Shown here: positions 1-7,911 of the stretch, in pieces | Numbering within the stretch: the first letter of the stretch is position 1 | How the letters are laid out: each line of letters begins with the position of its first letter | Assembly: GCA_951812805.1 (NCBI GenBank) | Contig: CATOSZ010000014.1 | Coordinates: 1-64,000, forward strand | DNA: 64,000 nt | Direction: 5' to 3' | Source: an uncultured Alphaproteobacteria bacterium | GTDB lineage: Bacteria > Pseudomonadota > Alphaproteobacteria > GCA-2731375 | Program-made: the position numbers and the translations under genes | Notes under the pieces: model-generated | What the model saw: the letters and a program-made list of their open reading frames with translations, nothing else | Told to the model about the DNA's origin: nothing | Databases searched by the model: none

Positions 1-117
1 CGATATTCCTCCCTCGTAGGCGCCAAATATAGAGACGATTTTGGCCATAATCAGGCCCAGATTTATGTTTGGGTAAAATTCCAGTTCGATATTATAAAAT
101 CTTTGAAGCGCATCGAC
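1..117 (-). pseudogene. 3' portion of a membrane-protein gene split by IS66 (continues past left edge)
   Basis: Read on the minus strand, this stretch is open throughout. Joined to the fragment at 1885-2070 after removing the IS and one target-duplication copy, it continues the same frame through V-D-A-L-Q-R-F-Y, with no stop up to the window edge. The joined text resembles the first periplasmic loop of large multi-pass membrane proteins that begin with a VDYxNHLAR motif after the first helix. The function is unknown. By hand count about 48 of 117 bases are G or C, much lower than the neighbouring genes, so the host gene may have been acquired by transfer. The rest of the gene lies outside the window. 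Confidence 0.7.
110..117. repeat. Target-site duplication, left copy (IS66)
   Basis: The 8 bases GCATCGAC lie directly outside the left end of the IS66 element. They are repeated exactly at 1889-1896 outside the right end. Eight base pairs is the usual duplication length for the IS66 family. Confidence 0.92.
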
Positions 118-1888
118 GTAACAGGGGCAAAACCCCGGGCGGTCAAGCCATTTCGATGCAGCGTTGTCTGACGAGGATCGGCAGTGGGGGCACGGGTGGG
201 GCGCCGGGGACCTTGAGGCGGTCGCCGAGATAATCCCAGAAGGAGAGGCCAAGTTTCTGGCAGGTCTTGTAGAGGCCGAGGAATGTGTCTCGGGCCTGCT
301 TGCCGTCCTCGGAGCGTGTGCCGCCGGAGAATTTTCGCCTTGTGACCATGGCGCGGATGTCGCGTTCCGCGCCGTTGGTGTTGAGCGGGACCTCCGGGCG
401 GTCGAGGACGACGAGCAGTTCGTCGCGGTTGGCATGCAGGCGAGCCAGGAGCCGGTCGAGGCGGAGGAATCCGGTCTTGGTCGCGAAGAGCGCATCGAAG
501 CGGCATGCCAGGTGGGCCCGCCGTCCTGGCGCCGGCCTTTCGCGATAGGCTTTGAGATCGGCGTAGAGTTGCCAGAGCCGTGCCTGGATGTGTTCCTTCT
601 CGCGCCGCTGGCTCCGGGAGAAGGTCATCAGCTTGTGGATCAAGCGCTCCGCATGGACCCAGCAGAGCGCGTGGCGGCCGACGTTGAACTGGCCAGCATC
701 GTCACTCAGGACGACGCAGGCGCCCGCGGCCGTGCCCCTGAGCAGGCCGTGCGCGGCGATGGCGCCCCACAGCGCCCCCTCGGTGGCGGTCCGCGCGGCC
801 CCGCGCCCGTCCCCGTGCCCGGTGATGGCGAGCCGCCCCAGGTGGGCCAGCCAGGCATCTTCGTTGGTGAAGCGCCGCGGGCAGCCCTCGGCCAGACGGG
901 CGATCACCGATGCGGCCAGGTCGCGCTCGGCCATGTAGGCGAAGGCGGCGGCATTGAGCACATAGTCCGCGTGGCCGGCCCGCAGCCGTTCCAGGAAGTT
1001 CAAGCGGCTCTTGGAAAACGTCGTGGCGAACCAAGCGAAGGCGTCGTTGCCGATCCCGCTCGTCACCCCGTTGCGGTTGGCGTGGCGGGCGCCGGTATCG
1101 TCGACGCTGATCCAGGGCGCCGTCTCCAGGCCGGCGCGCAGCACCGCCTCGCCCTCGGCGACGAAGCCGTCATGGCCCTCGTTCAACAACCGCACCACCT
1201 GGCGCTTGGAGATCTTGATGCCGAGGTCGTCCAAGAGCCGCGCCAAGCGCTCCGCGCTGGTCTGGCCGCCATGATAGAGCGCCAGCACGAAACGCCTGAG
1301 CGCCGGGCCGAAGTGGCCGCGCGTCCCCGCCGGCAGCGGCGCCACGATCGTGGCCCCCTCGGGCGTCAGCCAGCGCTCGCGGCGTAACAGGACAGTGTTC
1401 GGCCGGCAGAGCAGGTCCTGAACCAGATAGTCTTCATAGCCCTTGAAGCGCGAGCCCGCCGGCACGGCGGCCCGGACGATCCGCCTCTCGTCGATGGGAA
1501 CCCGGCCCTTCTTGGCCCGCCGTCCCGCCTTCCGCCCCGTCCGGCCCCGGGATACGGCCTGCTTGTCCATGCCGCTCGGCTTGATATCCGGTGGCCCGGA
1601 AAGGCCTTTGAGACGGCGGATCTCTTCGCGCAATGTCGCGTTCTCGGCACGCAGGGCCGCCTGCTCCTCAAGCAGCGTCAGAACCAGCGCCTTCAGGGCG
1701 GCGACATCAAGATCGTCGAGATCCGGAAGCGATTCGGCCATGACGGGATCGAATCACAGACCTCCCGCCGCGAACATCGATATCTGGTCACTTGACGCGG
1801 AAGCCTCACAAGATGTGGCCGTTGAGACTCACCCCTATACCCAGGCCAGATCCCCCCGTCCCCAGGCCCGGCCTTTTGCCCCGGTTAC
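118..1888 (-). mobile_element. IS66-family insertion sequence, complete, single-gene (ISBst12-like) type
   Basis: The element is 1771 bp and carries one transposase gene without tnpA or tnpB, as in the ISBst12-type subgroup of IS66. Terminal inverted repeats are visible at 118-140 and 1866-1888. They match at 20 of 23 positions and both begin GTAAC. It is flanked by the perfect 8-bp direct repeat GCATCGAC, which shows a clean insertion. Its first bases, GTAAC, supply an in-frame TAA that ends the interrupted host gene. The near-perfect ends and intact transposase suggest a recent, probably active copy. Confidence 0.92.
143..1741 (-). CDS. IS66-family transposase (TnpC-type)
   Basis: A 532-residue DDE transposase. 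The N-terminus (about residues 15-50) is a leucine-rich coiled coil, followed by a short basic, proline-rich linker. The central catalytic core includes WISVDDTGARH, which fits the first catalytic acidic region. The C-terminal part has the hallmark NTNGAERDIR segment (catalytic Glu) followed by KFSGGTRSEDG and the LGLSFWDYLGDRL tail typical of IS66 transposases. The length is normal for the family and no frameshift is seen. It is the only gene in its element, and its stop lies two bases inside the left inverted repeat. Expected role: cut-and-paste or copy-out transposition of the surrounding element. Confidence 0.96.
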   Translation of the reverse strand: MAESLPDLDDLDVAALKALVLTLLEEQAALRAENATLREEIRRLKGLSGPPDIKPSGMDKQAVSRGRTGRKAGRRAKKGRVPIDERRIVRAAVPAGSRFKGYEDYLVQDLLCRPNTVLLRRERWLTPEGATIVAPLPAGTRGHFGPALRRFVLALYHGGQTSAERLARLLDDLGIKISKRQVVRLLNEGHDGFVAEGEAVLRAGLETAPWISVDDTGARHANRNGVTSGIGNDAFAWFATTFSKSRLNFLERLRAGHADYVLNAAAFAYMAERDLAASVIARLAEGCPRRFTNEDAWLAHLGRLAITGHGDGRGAARTATEGALWGAIAAHGLLRGTAAGACVVLSDDAGQFNVGRHALCWVHAERLIHKLMTFSRSQRREKEHIQARLWQLYADLKAYRERPAPGRRAHLACRFDALFATKTGFLRLDRLLARLHANRDELLVVLDRPEVPLNTNGAERDIRAMVTRRKFSGGTRSEDGKQARDTFLGLYKTCQKLGLSFWDYLGDRLKVPGAPPVPPLPILVRQRCIEMA

Positions 1889-2070
1889 GCATCGACGGAG
1901 TCGAATTCGGCAGCGATGTGATACCTGGCCAAATGGTTGGCGTAATCCACGGACGGGGGGAATTCGGTAAATGCAGCGGGCAGAGCCGTGATCGCGCTCA
2001 CGACGATAATGAGGATGGCCAGCTGCCCGGGCTTGGGAGCGCCATCTTCGGGTTCGGGGAGTCTAGACAT
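1885..2070 (-). pseudogene. 5' portion of a membrane-protein gene truncated by IS66
   Basis: A short reading frame of 61 codons that starts at the ATG at 2070, preceded by GAGG about ten bases upstream. An alternative ATG lies at 2085. It encodes a cytoplasmic leader, one hydrophobic helix (LAILIIVVSAITALPAAF) and then SVDYANHLARYHIAAEF. The DYxNHLAR text is typical of the start of long multi-pass membrane proteins of unknown role. The final codons and stop (GCG TAA) use bases of the IS66 right end, so the frame is cut by the insertion. The continuation of the gene is at 117-1. The truncated product of one helix is unlikely to work. Confidence 0.72.
1889..1896. repeat. Target-site duplication, right copy (IS66)
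   Basis: Exact copy of GCATCGAC found at 110-117. It directly abuts the right inverted repeat of the IS66 element. Confidence 0.92.
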
Positions 2071-2157
2071 GCATCGAAGCCTCATAGCCTTGCCGGCAAG
2101 GCCCTTCGAGCACGGCGGGCATCGGCTCGGTCAGCCCCGCTTGGAAGTCGTGAACCC

Positions 2158-2997
2158 TCAATCCTCGGCGCCCATCGCTTCCTTCAGCATGCGGGCGCGT
2201 TCGCTGCTCGGCTCCCATTTGGTGCCGGCGGTAACGCCGCCGTCGACGACCAGGGCGTGGCCGGTGACGAAGCCAGCCTTCTCCGAAGCGAGCCAGAGGA
2301 CGGCCTCCGCGATATCTTCCGGCCGACCGGCCCGGCGGATCGGCTGCAGGTCGTCGAACAGGGGCCGGATCGTTTCCACCGTGCCCTGCGCCATCTGGCT
2401 CGGCATGCCGAGGGAACGGGCGAAAATCGGCGTGGCGATGAAGCCCGGGCAAACGCAGTTCACGCGAATGCCGTGCGGGCCGAGTTCGACGGCGACGGAC
2501 TTCGTCATGTGAATGACGCCGGCCTTGGCGACGTTGTAGACGTGCGGTGCCGAGATGCCCGTCGTGATGCCGGCGATGGAGGCGGTCGAGACGATGGCCC
2601 CGCCGCCCCGCGCCTTCATGGCCTTGGCCGCGTGCTTCATGCCGAAATAGACGCCCTTCAACAGGACATCCATGGTGTGCGCCCAGCCGTCCGCCGGGAT
2701 CTCTTCGATCCCGCCGGTCACGCCGCTGAAGCCCGCGTTGTTGTAGATGACGTCGAGGCCGCCGAAGGTCGCGACCGCATGGGCGACCATCGCTTCCACC
2801 TCGGCCTCGCTGGCGACGTCGGCGTGCACATAGCTCGCTTCGGCGCCGAGATCGTGGGCGAGTTGCCGGCCCATCTCGTCCTCGATGTCGGCCAGGACGA
2901 CGCGCGCGCCTTCTTCGGCGAAGCGCCGGGCCGTGGCCTGGCCGATACCGCTTGCCGCGCCGGTGACGATGGCAACCTTGTCCTGCAATTCGGCCAT
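2158..2997 (-). CDS. SDR family NAD(P)-dependent oxidoreductase
   Basis: A 279-residue classical short-chain dehydrogenase/reductase. The Rossmann nucleotide motif TGAASGIG is at residues 12-19, and D37 after the second strand favours NAD over NADP. NNAG lies near residue 86. The active site is Ser140, Tyr154 and Lys158 (YNVAK). The position where many family members have the tetrad Asn (VNLKG) reads VLLKG here, which is worth checking. The C-terminus has the common VDGG segment. The substrate cannot be read from sequence. It is divergent from the amidase at 3070, with about 70 bp between the starts, and lies downstream of no obvious operon partner. Confidence 0.9.
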   Translation of the reverse strand: MAELQDKVAIVTGAASGIGQATARRFAEEGARVVLADIEDEMGRQLAHDLGAEASYVHADVASEAEVEAMVAHAVATFGGLDVIYNNAGFSGVTGGIEEIPADGWAHTMDVLLKGVYFGMKHAAKAMKARGGGAIVSTASIAGITTGISAPHVYNVAKAGVIHMTKSVAVELGPHGIRVNCVCPGFIATPIFARSLGMPSQMAQGTVETIRPLFDDLQPIRRAGRPEDIAEAVLWLASEKAGFVTGHALVVDGGVTAGTKWEPSSERARMLKEAMGAED

Positions 2998-3069
2998 TCC
3001 TCAGGCCTCCCCTTTTTCCGCGTTCCCGGCCATGCTAGCGGGCAAAGCGAACGAGGGGGAGGGGTGGCG

Positions 3070-4566
3070 ATGACAGATGGTTGGCGAGAGGCCTCGATCG
3101 GCGACCTCGGCGCGGCGCTCGACGCCGGCCGGGTGAGCGCGGTGGAGCTGGTCGCGGACGTCGTCGCGACGATTGGGGCGGAGGACGGCGACTTCAACGC
3201 CGTGGCCTTTCTCAATCCCGAGGCCGGGTCAATCGCCGAAGACCTCGACCGGGAACGGGCGGCGGGCCGGGTGCGCGGGCCGCTGCACGGCGTGCCGCTG
3301 CTGGTGAAGGACAATCTGGATACGGCCGATGCGATGATGACCAGCGCGGGCGCGCTCGCGCTCGAAGGCTCCGTTGCACTGCACGACAGCCATGTGGTCG
3401 CCCGGTTGCGCGCGGCCGGCGCTGTTCTGCTCGGCAAGACCAACCTCAGTGAATGGGCCAACTTCCGCTCGACCCGTTCGTCCAGTGGCTGGTCCAGCCG
3501 GGGTGGGCAAGTGAGGAACGCCCATGCGGTGGACCGAACGCCGGGCGGCTCGAGCTCCGGCTCCGGCGTCGCGGCGGCGCGCGGCTTCGCGGCGGGTGCC
3601 ATCGGTACGGAGACGGATGGCTCCGTCGTCGGCCCCTCGGCGATGAACGGCATCGTCGGCATCAAGCCGACCGTCGGCCTGGTCTCCCGCACCGGCATCA
3701 TCCCGATCGCCGCCAGCCAGGACACGGCCGGGCCGATGGCCAGGCGTGTGGCCGACGCGGCGGTCCTCCTCTCCGCCATCGCCGGCACGGATCCGGCCGA
3801 TCCGGCGACGGCGGAGGCCGATCGCCGGCGGGTCCCCGACTACACGGCCTTCCTCGATCCGGGCGCACTGGCGGGCGCGCGCATCGGCGTCCCCCGCGCC
3901 TATGCCGGCTATCACGAGGGCGTGGACCTGGTCTTCGAGACCGCGCTGGCGACGTTGCGGGCCGCCGGTGCCGAGGTGATCGACGACGTATCCCTGCCCT
4001 CGCGCGAGGACATCCGCGGGCCCGAGGTCGTCGTCCTGGCCACCGAGTTCAAGGCCGGGCTGAACGCCTATCTCGCCGGTCTTGGTCCGCAGGCGCCGGT
4101 GCGCAGCCTGGCGGAGGTGATCGCCTTCAACGAGGCCCACGCCGCGCGGGCCATGACCTACTTCGGCCAGGAACTGTTGATACGTGCCGAGGCGACCGGC
4201 GGCCTCGACGATCCCGCCTATCGCGACGCCTTGGCCACCTGCCGCCGGCTGAGCCGCGACGAGGGCATCGATGCCGCGCTGCGTGCGCATCGTCTCGACG
4301 CCCTCGCGGCGCCGACGACCGGGGCGCCCTGGGCCATCGATCTGGTGAACGGCGACAATCGGCTGGGCGGCAGCTCGACCCCGGCGGCGGTCGCGGGCTA
4401 TGCCGCGATCACCGTGCCCATGGGCGCGCTGCATGGCCTGCCGCTCGGCCTCTCGCTCTTCGCAGGCGCCTGGTCGGAGCCTCGCCTGATTGCGCTCGCC
4501 CATGCCTTCGAAGCGGTGAGCCAGGCGCGGCCGACACCGGGCCCGGCCCGACGCTTGCGCGCCTGA
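3070..4566 (+). CDS. Amidase (amidase signature family)
   Basis: A 498-residue amidase-signature enzyme that hydrolyses a C-N amide bond through a Ser-Ser-Lys triad. Lys80 lies in LLVKDNLD. The glycine/serine loop is GGSSSGSG (about residues 159-166), and the nucleophile is probably Ser185 in GTETDGS. The C-terminal half is the usual variable substrate region. I chose the ATG at 3070 because it follows a purine-rich GGGGAGGGG stretch, and an upstream extension has no homology-like text. The position beside allantoin and xanthine genes suggests a substrate from purine or ureide breakdown, but family membership alone does not fix it. It converges with puuE, with only four bases between the stops. 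Confidence 0.88.
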   Translation: MTDGWREASIGDLGAALDAGRVSAVELVADVVATIGAEDGDFNAVAFLNPEAGSIAEDLDRERAAGRVRGPLHGVPLLVKDNLDTADAMMTSAGALALEGSVALHDSHVVARLRAAGAVLLGKTNLSEWANFRSTRSSSGWSSRGGQVRNAHAVDRTPGGSSSGSGVAAARGFAAGAIGTETDGSVVGPSAMNGIVGIKPTVGLVSRTGIIPIAASQDTAGPMARRVADAAVLLSAIAGTDPADPATAEADRRRVPDYTAFLDPGALAGARIGVPRAYAGYHEGVDLVFETALATLRAAGAEVIDDVSLPSREDIRGPEVVVLATEFKAGLNAYLAGLGPQAPVRSLAEVIAFNEAHAARAMTYFGQELLIRAEATGGLDDPAYRDALATCRRLSRDEGIDAALRAHRLDALAAPTTGAPWAIDLVNGDNRLGGSSTPAAVAGYAAITVPMGALHGLPLGLSLFAGAWSEPRLIALAHAFEAVSQARPTPGPARRLRA

Positions 4567-4570
4567 ACCG

Positions 4571-5986
4571 TCACATGCGGTCTTGTAGCCGCAACAGCGC
4601 GATGCGCTCGATCTCCGCCAGCGCGGTCGCCGTTTCCGTGTCCGCGTCATGGGCGAGGCGGCGCTCGAACGCCGCGATGATTTCGGCCTTCGCACGCCCT
4701 TTCACCGCCATGATGAACGGGAAGCCGAAGCGCGCGCGGTAGGCCTCGTTCAGGGCGGTGAAGCGGCTGCGTTCCTCCATCGTCAAGCGGTCGAGCCCGG
4801 CGGAGGCCTGCTCGTCGCTCGAACTGGCGGTCAGGTCCCCGGCCAGCGCCAGGCGCCCGGCGAGATCGGGATGCGCCTCGATCAGCCGTCGCTTGGCCGC
4901 GTCGCCGAGGGCGCGCATGTGGGCGACCAGGGCGCCGTGCAGGCCCTCGACCGAATCGTGGGCCGCGTCGAGGCCGGTCCGGTGGGCGGCCCGGGCGATT
5001 TCGGGCGTATGTTCGAAGATGTCGGCGAAGCGTTCCGTGAACATCGCCTCGTTCATGCCGCTCGGCTGCAGGCCGGCCGGCGCGTGGTGGTGGTGCCAGT
5101 GCCGTGCGATGTCGATCCGCCGGGCGAGCCAGACCCCCTCGTGGGCCTGGACATGGTCGAGGAAGCGGGCGAGCGCGGCGGTCCGGCCCGGCCGCCCGAC
5201 GAGACGGCAGTGCAGCCCGATCGACAGCATCTTCGGCCGTCCCGCCGCGCCCTCGGCATAAAGCACGTCGAAGCTGTCCCGCAGATAGTCGAGGAACTGC
5301 GTGCCGGCGTTGAAGCCCTGCGGCGTGGCGAAGCGCATGTCGTTGGCATCCAGCGTATAGGGCACCATCAACTGCGGGCCGTTCGTATGGGGGAGCCAGT
5401 AGGGCAGGTCGTCGGCATAGCTATCGGCGCCATAGAGGAAGCCGCCGTTTTCCGCGACCAGGTCGTTGGTATGTTCCGACGAGCGCCCGGTATACCAGCC
5501 GAGCGGTGGGCTGCCGGTCGCAGCCTCGTGCAGGCGCAGCGCCTCGGCCATATGCTCGGCCTCGCCCGCCCTGTCGAATTCCCCATAGTCGATCCAGCGC
5601 AGGCCGTGGCTGGCGATTTCCCAGTCCGCCGCCCGCATCGCCGCGACCTGTTCCGGCCCGCGGGAGAGCGCCATGGCGACGCCGAACACGGTCACCGGCA
5701 CGTTGCGTTCCGTGAACAGGCGATGCAGGCGCCAGAAACCCGCGCGGGCGCCGTATTCGTAGAAACTCTCCATGTTCATGTGGCGCCGGCCCGGCCAGGG
5801 CTGCGCGCCGACGATTTCGGAGAGGAAGGCTTCCGACGCGGCGTCGCCGTGCAGGATGTTGTTCTCCGCGCCCTCCTCGTAGTTGATCACGAACTGCACG
5901 GCGATTTTGGCGCCGCCCGGCCATTCGGGGTCCGGCGGGTGGGCGCCATAGCCGGCGAGGTCGCGGGGATACTCTTGCTCGTTCAT
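4571..5986 (-). CDS. puuE: Bifunctional allantoinase (PuuE) / OHCU decarboxylase (UraD) fusion
   Basis: A 471-residue two-domain enzyme. Residues 1-310 are a polysaccharide-deacetylase-fold allantoinase of the PuuE type, with YGAHPPDPEWPGGAKIAV near the start and the HGLRWIDYG, HNMESFYEYG-like and TGRSSEHTNDL regions expected of that family. From residue 311 a 2-oxo-4-hydroxy-4-carboxy-5-ureidoimidazoline decarboxylase domain follows, with its catalytic histidine in AHPDLAG (about residue 372) and DEQASAGL after it. Together they would convert OHCU to S-allantoin and open allantoin to allantoate. The fusion joins consecutive steps of urate breakdown. It is divergent from uraH, whose product feeds it; about 116 bp separate the two starts and should hold both promoters. 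Confidence 0.93.
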   Translation of the reverse strand: MNEQEYPRDLAGYGAHPPDPEWPGGAKIAVQFVINYEEGAENNILHGDAASEAFLSEIVGAQPWPGRRHMNMESFYEYGARAGFWRLHRLFTERNVPVTVFGVAMALSRGPEQVAAMRAADWEIASHGLRWIDYGEFDRAGEAEHMAEALRLHEAATGSPPLGWYTGRSSEHTNDLVAENGGFLYGADSYADDLPYWLPHTNGPQLMVPYTLDANDMRFATPQGFNAGTQFLDYLRDSFDVLYAEGAAGRPKMLSIGLHCRLVGRPGRTAALARFLDHVQAHEGVWLARRIDIARHWHHHHAPAGLQPSGMNEAMFTERFADIFEHTPEIARAAHRTGLDAAHDSVEGLHGALVAHMRALGDAAKRRLIEAHPDLAGRLALAGDLTASSSDEQASAGLDRLTMEERSRFTALNEAYRARFGFPFIMAVKGRAKAEIIAAFERRLAHDADTETATALAEIERIALLRLQDRM

Positions 5987-6102
5987 TGGGTGTCGCTGCC
6001 TCCTGGCGGCAATTCTCGCCGCAATGCCGGCGCTTTGAAAGTCGTTTGCATTTGCCGCGGCTTGCCGCAGACTGACGGGGCGGCACGGAGAGGGGCGAGA
6101 CG

Positions 6103-6474
6103 ATGGCGACGGGCGAAGCCGGTGGGCGGCTGACGACGCATGTCCTCGATACCATGGCGGGCCGGCCGGCGGGCGGCATCACGCTGCGGCTGTTCCGCTT
6201 GGCGACGGACGGCGCCCACCTGTTGGTCGAGAGCGAGACCAACGCCGACGGCCGCACCCATGCACCCTTGCTGAGCAGTGAGACCTTCGCGCCCGGGCGC
6301 TACGAGCTGGTGTTCGAGGTCGCGGACTATTTCCGCGGTACCGGGGCGCCGGTGGCCGATCCACCCTTCCTCGACCAGGTGCCGATCCGCTTCGCCATCG
6401 CCGAGGCCGGCGGCCATTACCATGTCCCGCTGCTGATCTCGCCGTTCGGCTATTCGACCTACCGGGGCAGCTGA
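6103..6474 (+). CDS. uraH: 5-Hydroxyisourate hydrolase (transthyretin-like)
   Basis: A 123-residue transthyretin-related protein, the normal size. It shows the family N-terminal motif LTTHVLDTMAGRPA and the diagnostic C-terminal tetrapeptide YRGS. The enzyme hydrolyses 5-hydroxyisourate from urate oxidation to OHCU in the cytoplasm. No signal peptide is visible. A purine-rich ribosome site (GAGAGGGGCGAG) precedes the ATG. The stop codon TGA directly abuts the ATG of xdhA, so it heads the uraH-xdhABC-transporter run. The 116-bp gap to divergent puuE contains AT-richer text but no promoter I can assign confidently. Confidence 0.95.
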   Translation: MATGEAGGRLTTHVLDTMAGRPAGGITLRLFRLATDGAHLLVESETNADGRTHAPLLSSETFAPGRYELVFEVADYFRGTGAPVADPPFLDQVPIRFAIAEAGGHYHVPLLISPFGYSTYRGS

Positions 6475-7911
6475 ATGACGTCCACGCGCGGCGCGATACG
6501 ATTTCTGCATCGGGGCCGGGTGCGCGAGCTGGCGGCGGAGTCCGCGACCCGCACGGTGCTCGACTGGTTGCGTGAGACGGAAGGCCTGACCGGCACCAAA
6601 GAGGGGTGTGCCGAGGGCGATTGCGGCGCCTGTACCGTGCTGCTCGGCCGGGCCGAGGCGGGGGCCGTGCGCTATGAGGCGGTCAATGCCTGCATCGCCT
6701 TCCTCGGCATGCTGGAGGGGCGTCACCTGGTGACGGTGGAGGATCTGGCGGCATCCGACGGGACGCTGACACCGGTACAGCAGGCCATGGTCGAATGCCA
6801 CGCGAGCCAGTGCGGGTTTTGCACCCCCGGTTTCGTCATGGCTTTGAGTGCGTTGCGCCACGCTTCCGCTTCGGCGAGCGCGCGCGATGTCGAGGTCGCG
6901 CTGCAGGGCAACCTCTGCCGGTGCACCGGCTACCAGCCGATCGTCGAGGCCGGTGCCCGCATGTACGAGCTGACGGGACCGCCCGTGTTGCCGGCGGTGG
7001 AGCCGGGGGAGCTCGACGCCCTGGAGGATGGCGCCACCGTCCGGGTCGGCGGCTTCGTTCAGCCCGCCAGCCTCGATGCCCTGGCCGACATCCTGCAGGC
7101 GACGCCGGAGGCGACCATCGTCGCCGGCGCTACCGATGTCGGGCTTTGGGTCACCAAGGGGCTGCGCGACATCACGCCAATGGTGCATATCGGCCGCGTG
7201 GCGGCCCTGCGCGAGATCGACGAGGGTCCAGAGCGTCTGCGCCTCGGGGCCGGTGTCAGCTATACGCAGGCGTGGCCGGCGCTCGTCCGTCTCGCACCGG
7301 GGTTGGACGCGCTGCTGGCGCGGATCGGCGGCGCGCAGGTGCGGAACGCCGGCACGATCGGCGGCAACATCGCCAACGGCTCGCCCATCGGCGACATGCC
7401 GCCACCGTTGATCGCGCTCGGCGCCCGGCTGGAGTTGCGCTCGCGCGGTGAGGTCCGGGAGCTGCCCCTGGAAGACTTCTTCCTCGACTACGGCCGCCAG
7501 GACCTGGCGCCGGGGGAGTTCGTCACCGCCGTGACGATCCCGCGTCCGAAGCCCGGGACGCACTTTGCCGTCTACAAGATCTCCAAGCGGCGGGACGAGG
7601 ATATTTCGGCGCTTTGCGGCGCCTTTCGGATCGATCTGGTCGACGGCGTGGTGGTCGAGGCGCGTATCGCCTTCGGCGGCATGGCGGCGACGCCCAAGCG
7701 GGCGGCGGTTGCCGAGGCCGCCATGCGGGGCCGCACCTGGGACGAGACGGTGCTGGATGCCGCGATCGCCGCGCTGGCCATGGACTATGCGCCGATCGAC
7801 GATTGGCGGGCGAGCGGGGCCTATCGTTCGCGGATCGCCGGCAACCTGTTGCGCCGTTTCTTCGCCGAGACGACGGAGCCGGCGATGCCGGTGAGGCTGG
7901 CCCATGTCTAG
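6475..7911 (+). CDS. xdhA: Xanthine dehydrogenase small subunit (2Fe-2S / FAD)
   Basis: A 478-residue iron-sulfur and flavin subunit. The N-terminal plant-type [2Fe-2S] cluster motif GCAEGDCGACTVLL is followed by the second cluster domain (CGFCTPGFVMAL and LCRCTGYQPIVEA). The FAD-binding half then carries IVAGATDVGLWVTK and RNAGTIGGNIANGSPIGD. It carries electrons from the molybdenum centre in XdhB to FAD and NAD during oxidation of hypoxanthine and xanthine to urate. It begins on the base after the uraH stop and overlaps xdhB by 8 bp, so the subunits are probably co-translated. This matches the bacterial split XdhA/XdhB arrangement. Confidence 0.96.
   Translation: MTSTRGAIRFLHRGRVRELAAESATRTVLDWLRETEGLTGTKEGCAEGDCGACTVLLGRAEAGAVRYEAVNACIAFLGMLEGRHLVTVEDLAASDGTLTPVQQAMVECHASQCGFCTPGFVMALSALRHASASASARDVEVALQGNLCRCTGYQPIVEAGARMYELTGPPVLPAVEPGELDALEDGATVRVGGFVQPASLDALADILQATPEATIVAGATDVGLWVTKGLRDITPMVHIGRVAALREIDEGPERLRLGAGVSYTQAWPALVRLAPGLDALLARIGGAQVRNAGTIGGNIANGSPIGDMPPPLIALGARLELRSRGEVRELPLEDFFLDYGRQDLAPGEFVTAVTIPRPKPGTHFAVYKISKRRDEDISALCGAFRIDLVDGVVVEARIAFGGMAATPKRAAVAEAAMRGRTWDETVLDAAIAALAMDYAPIDDWRASGAYRSRIAGNLLRRFFAETTEPAMPVRLAHV

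Noticed and set aside
1828..1840. Text resembling the dispersed palindrome (CTCACCCCTATAC) inside the IS66 end
   Set aside because: 12 of 13 bases agree with one arm, but there is no second arm and it lies within the IS66 boundaries, so chance or shared base bias is as likely.
118..1840. Alternative IS66 right end at 1840
   Set aside because: The bases after 1840 do not repeat the left flank, whereas 1889-1896 repeats it exactly and the 1866-1888 terminal repeat matches the left one.
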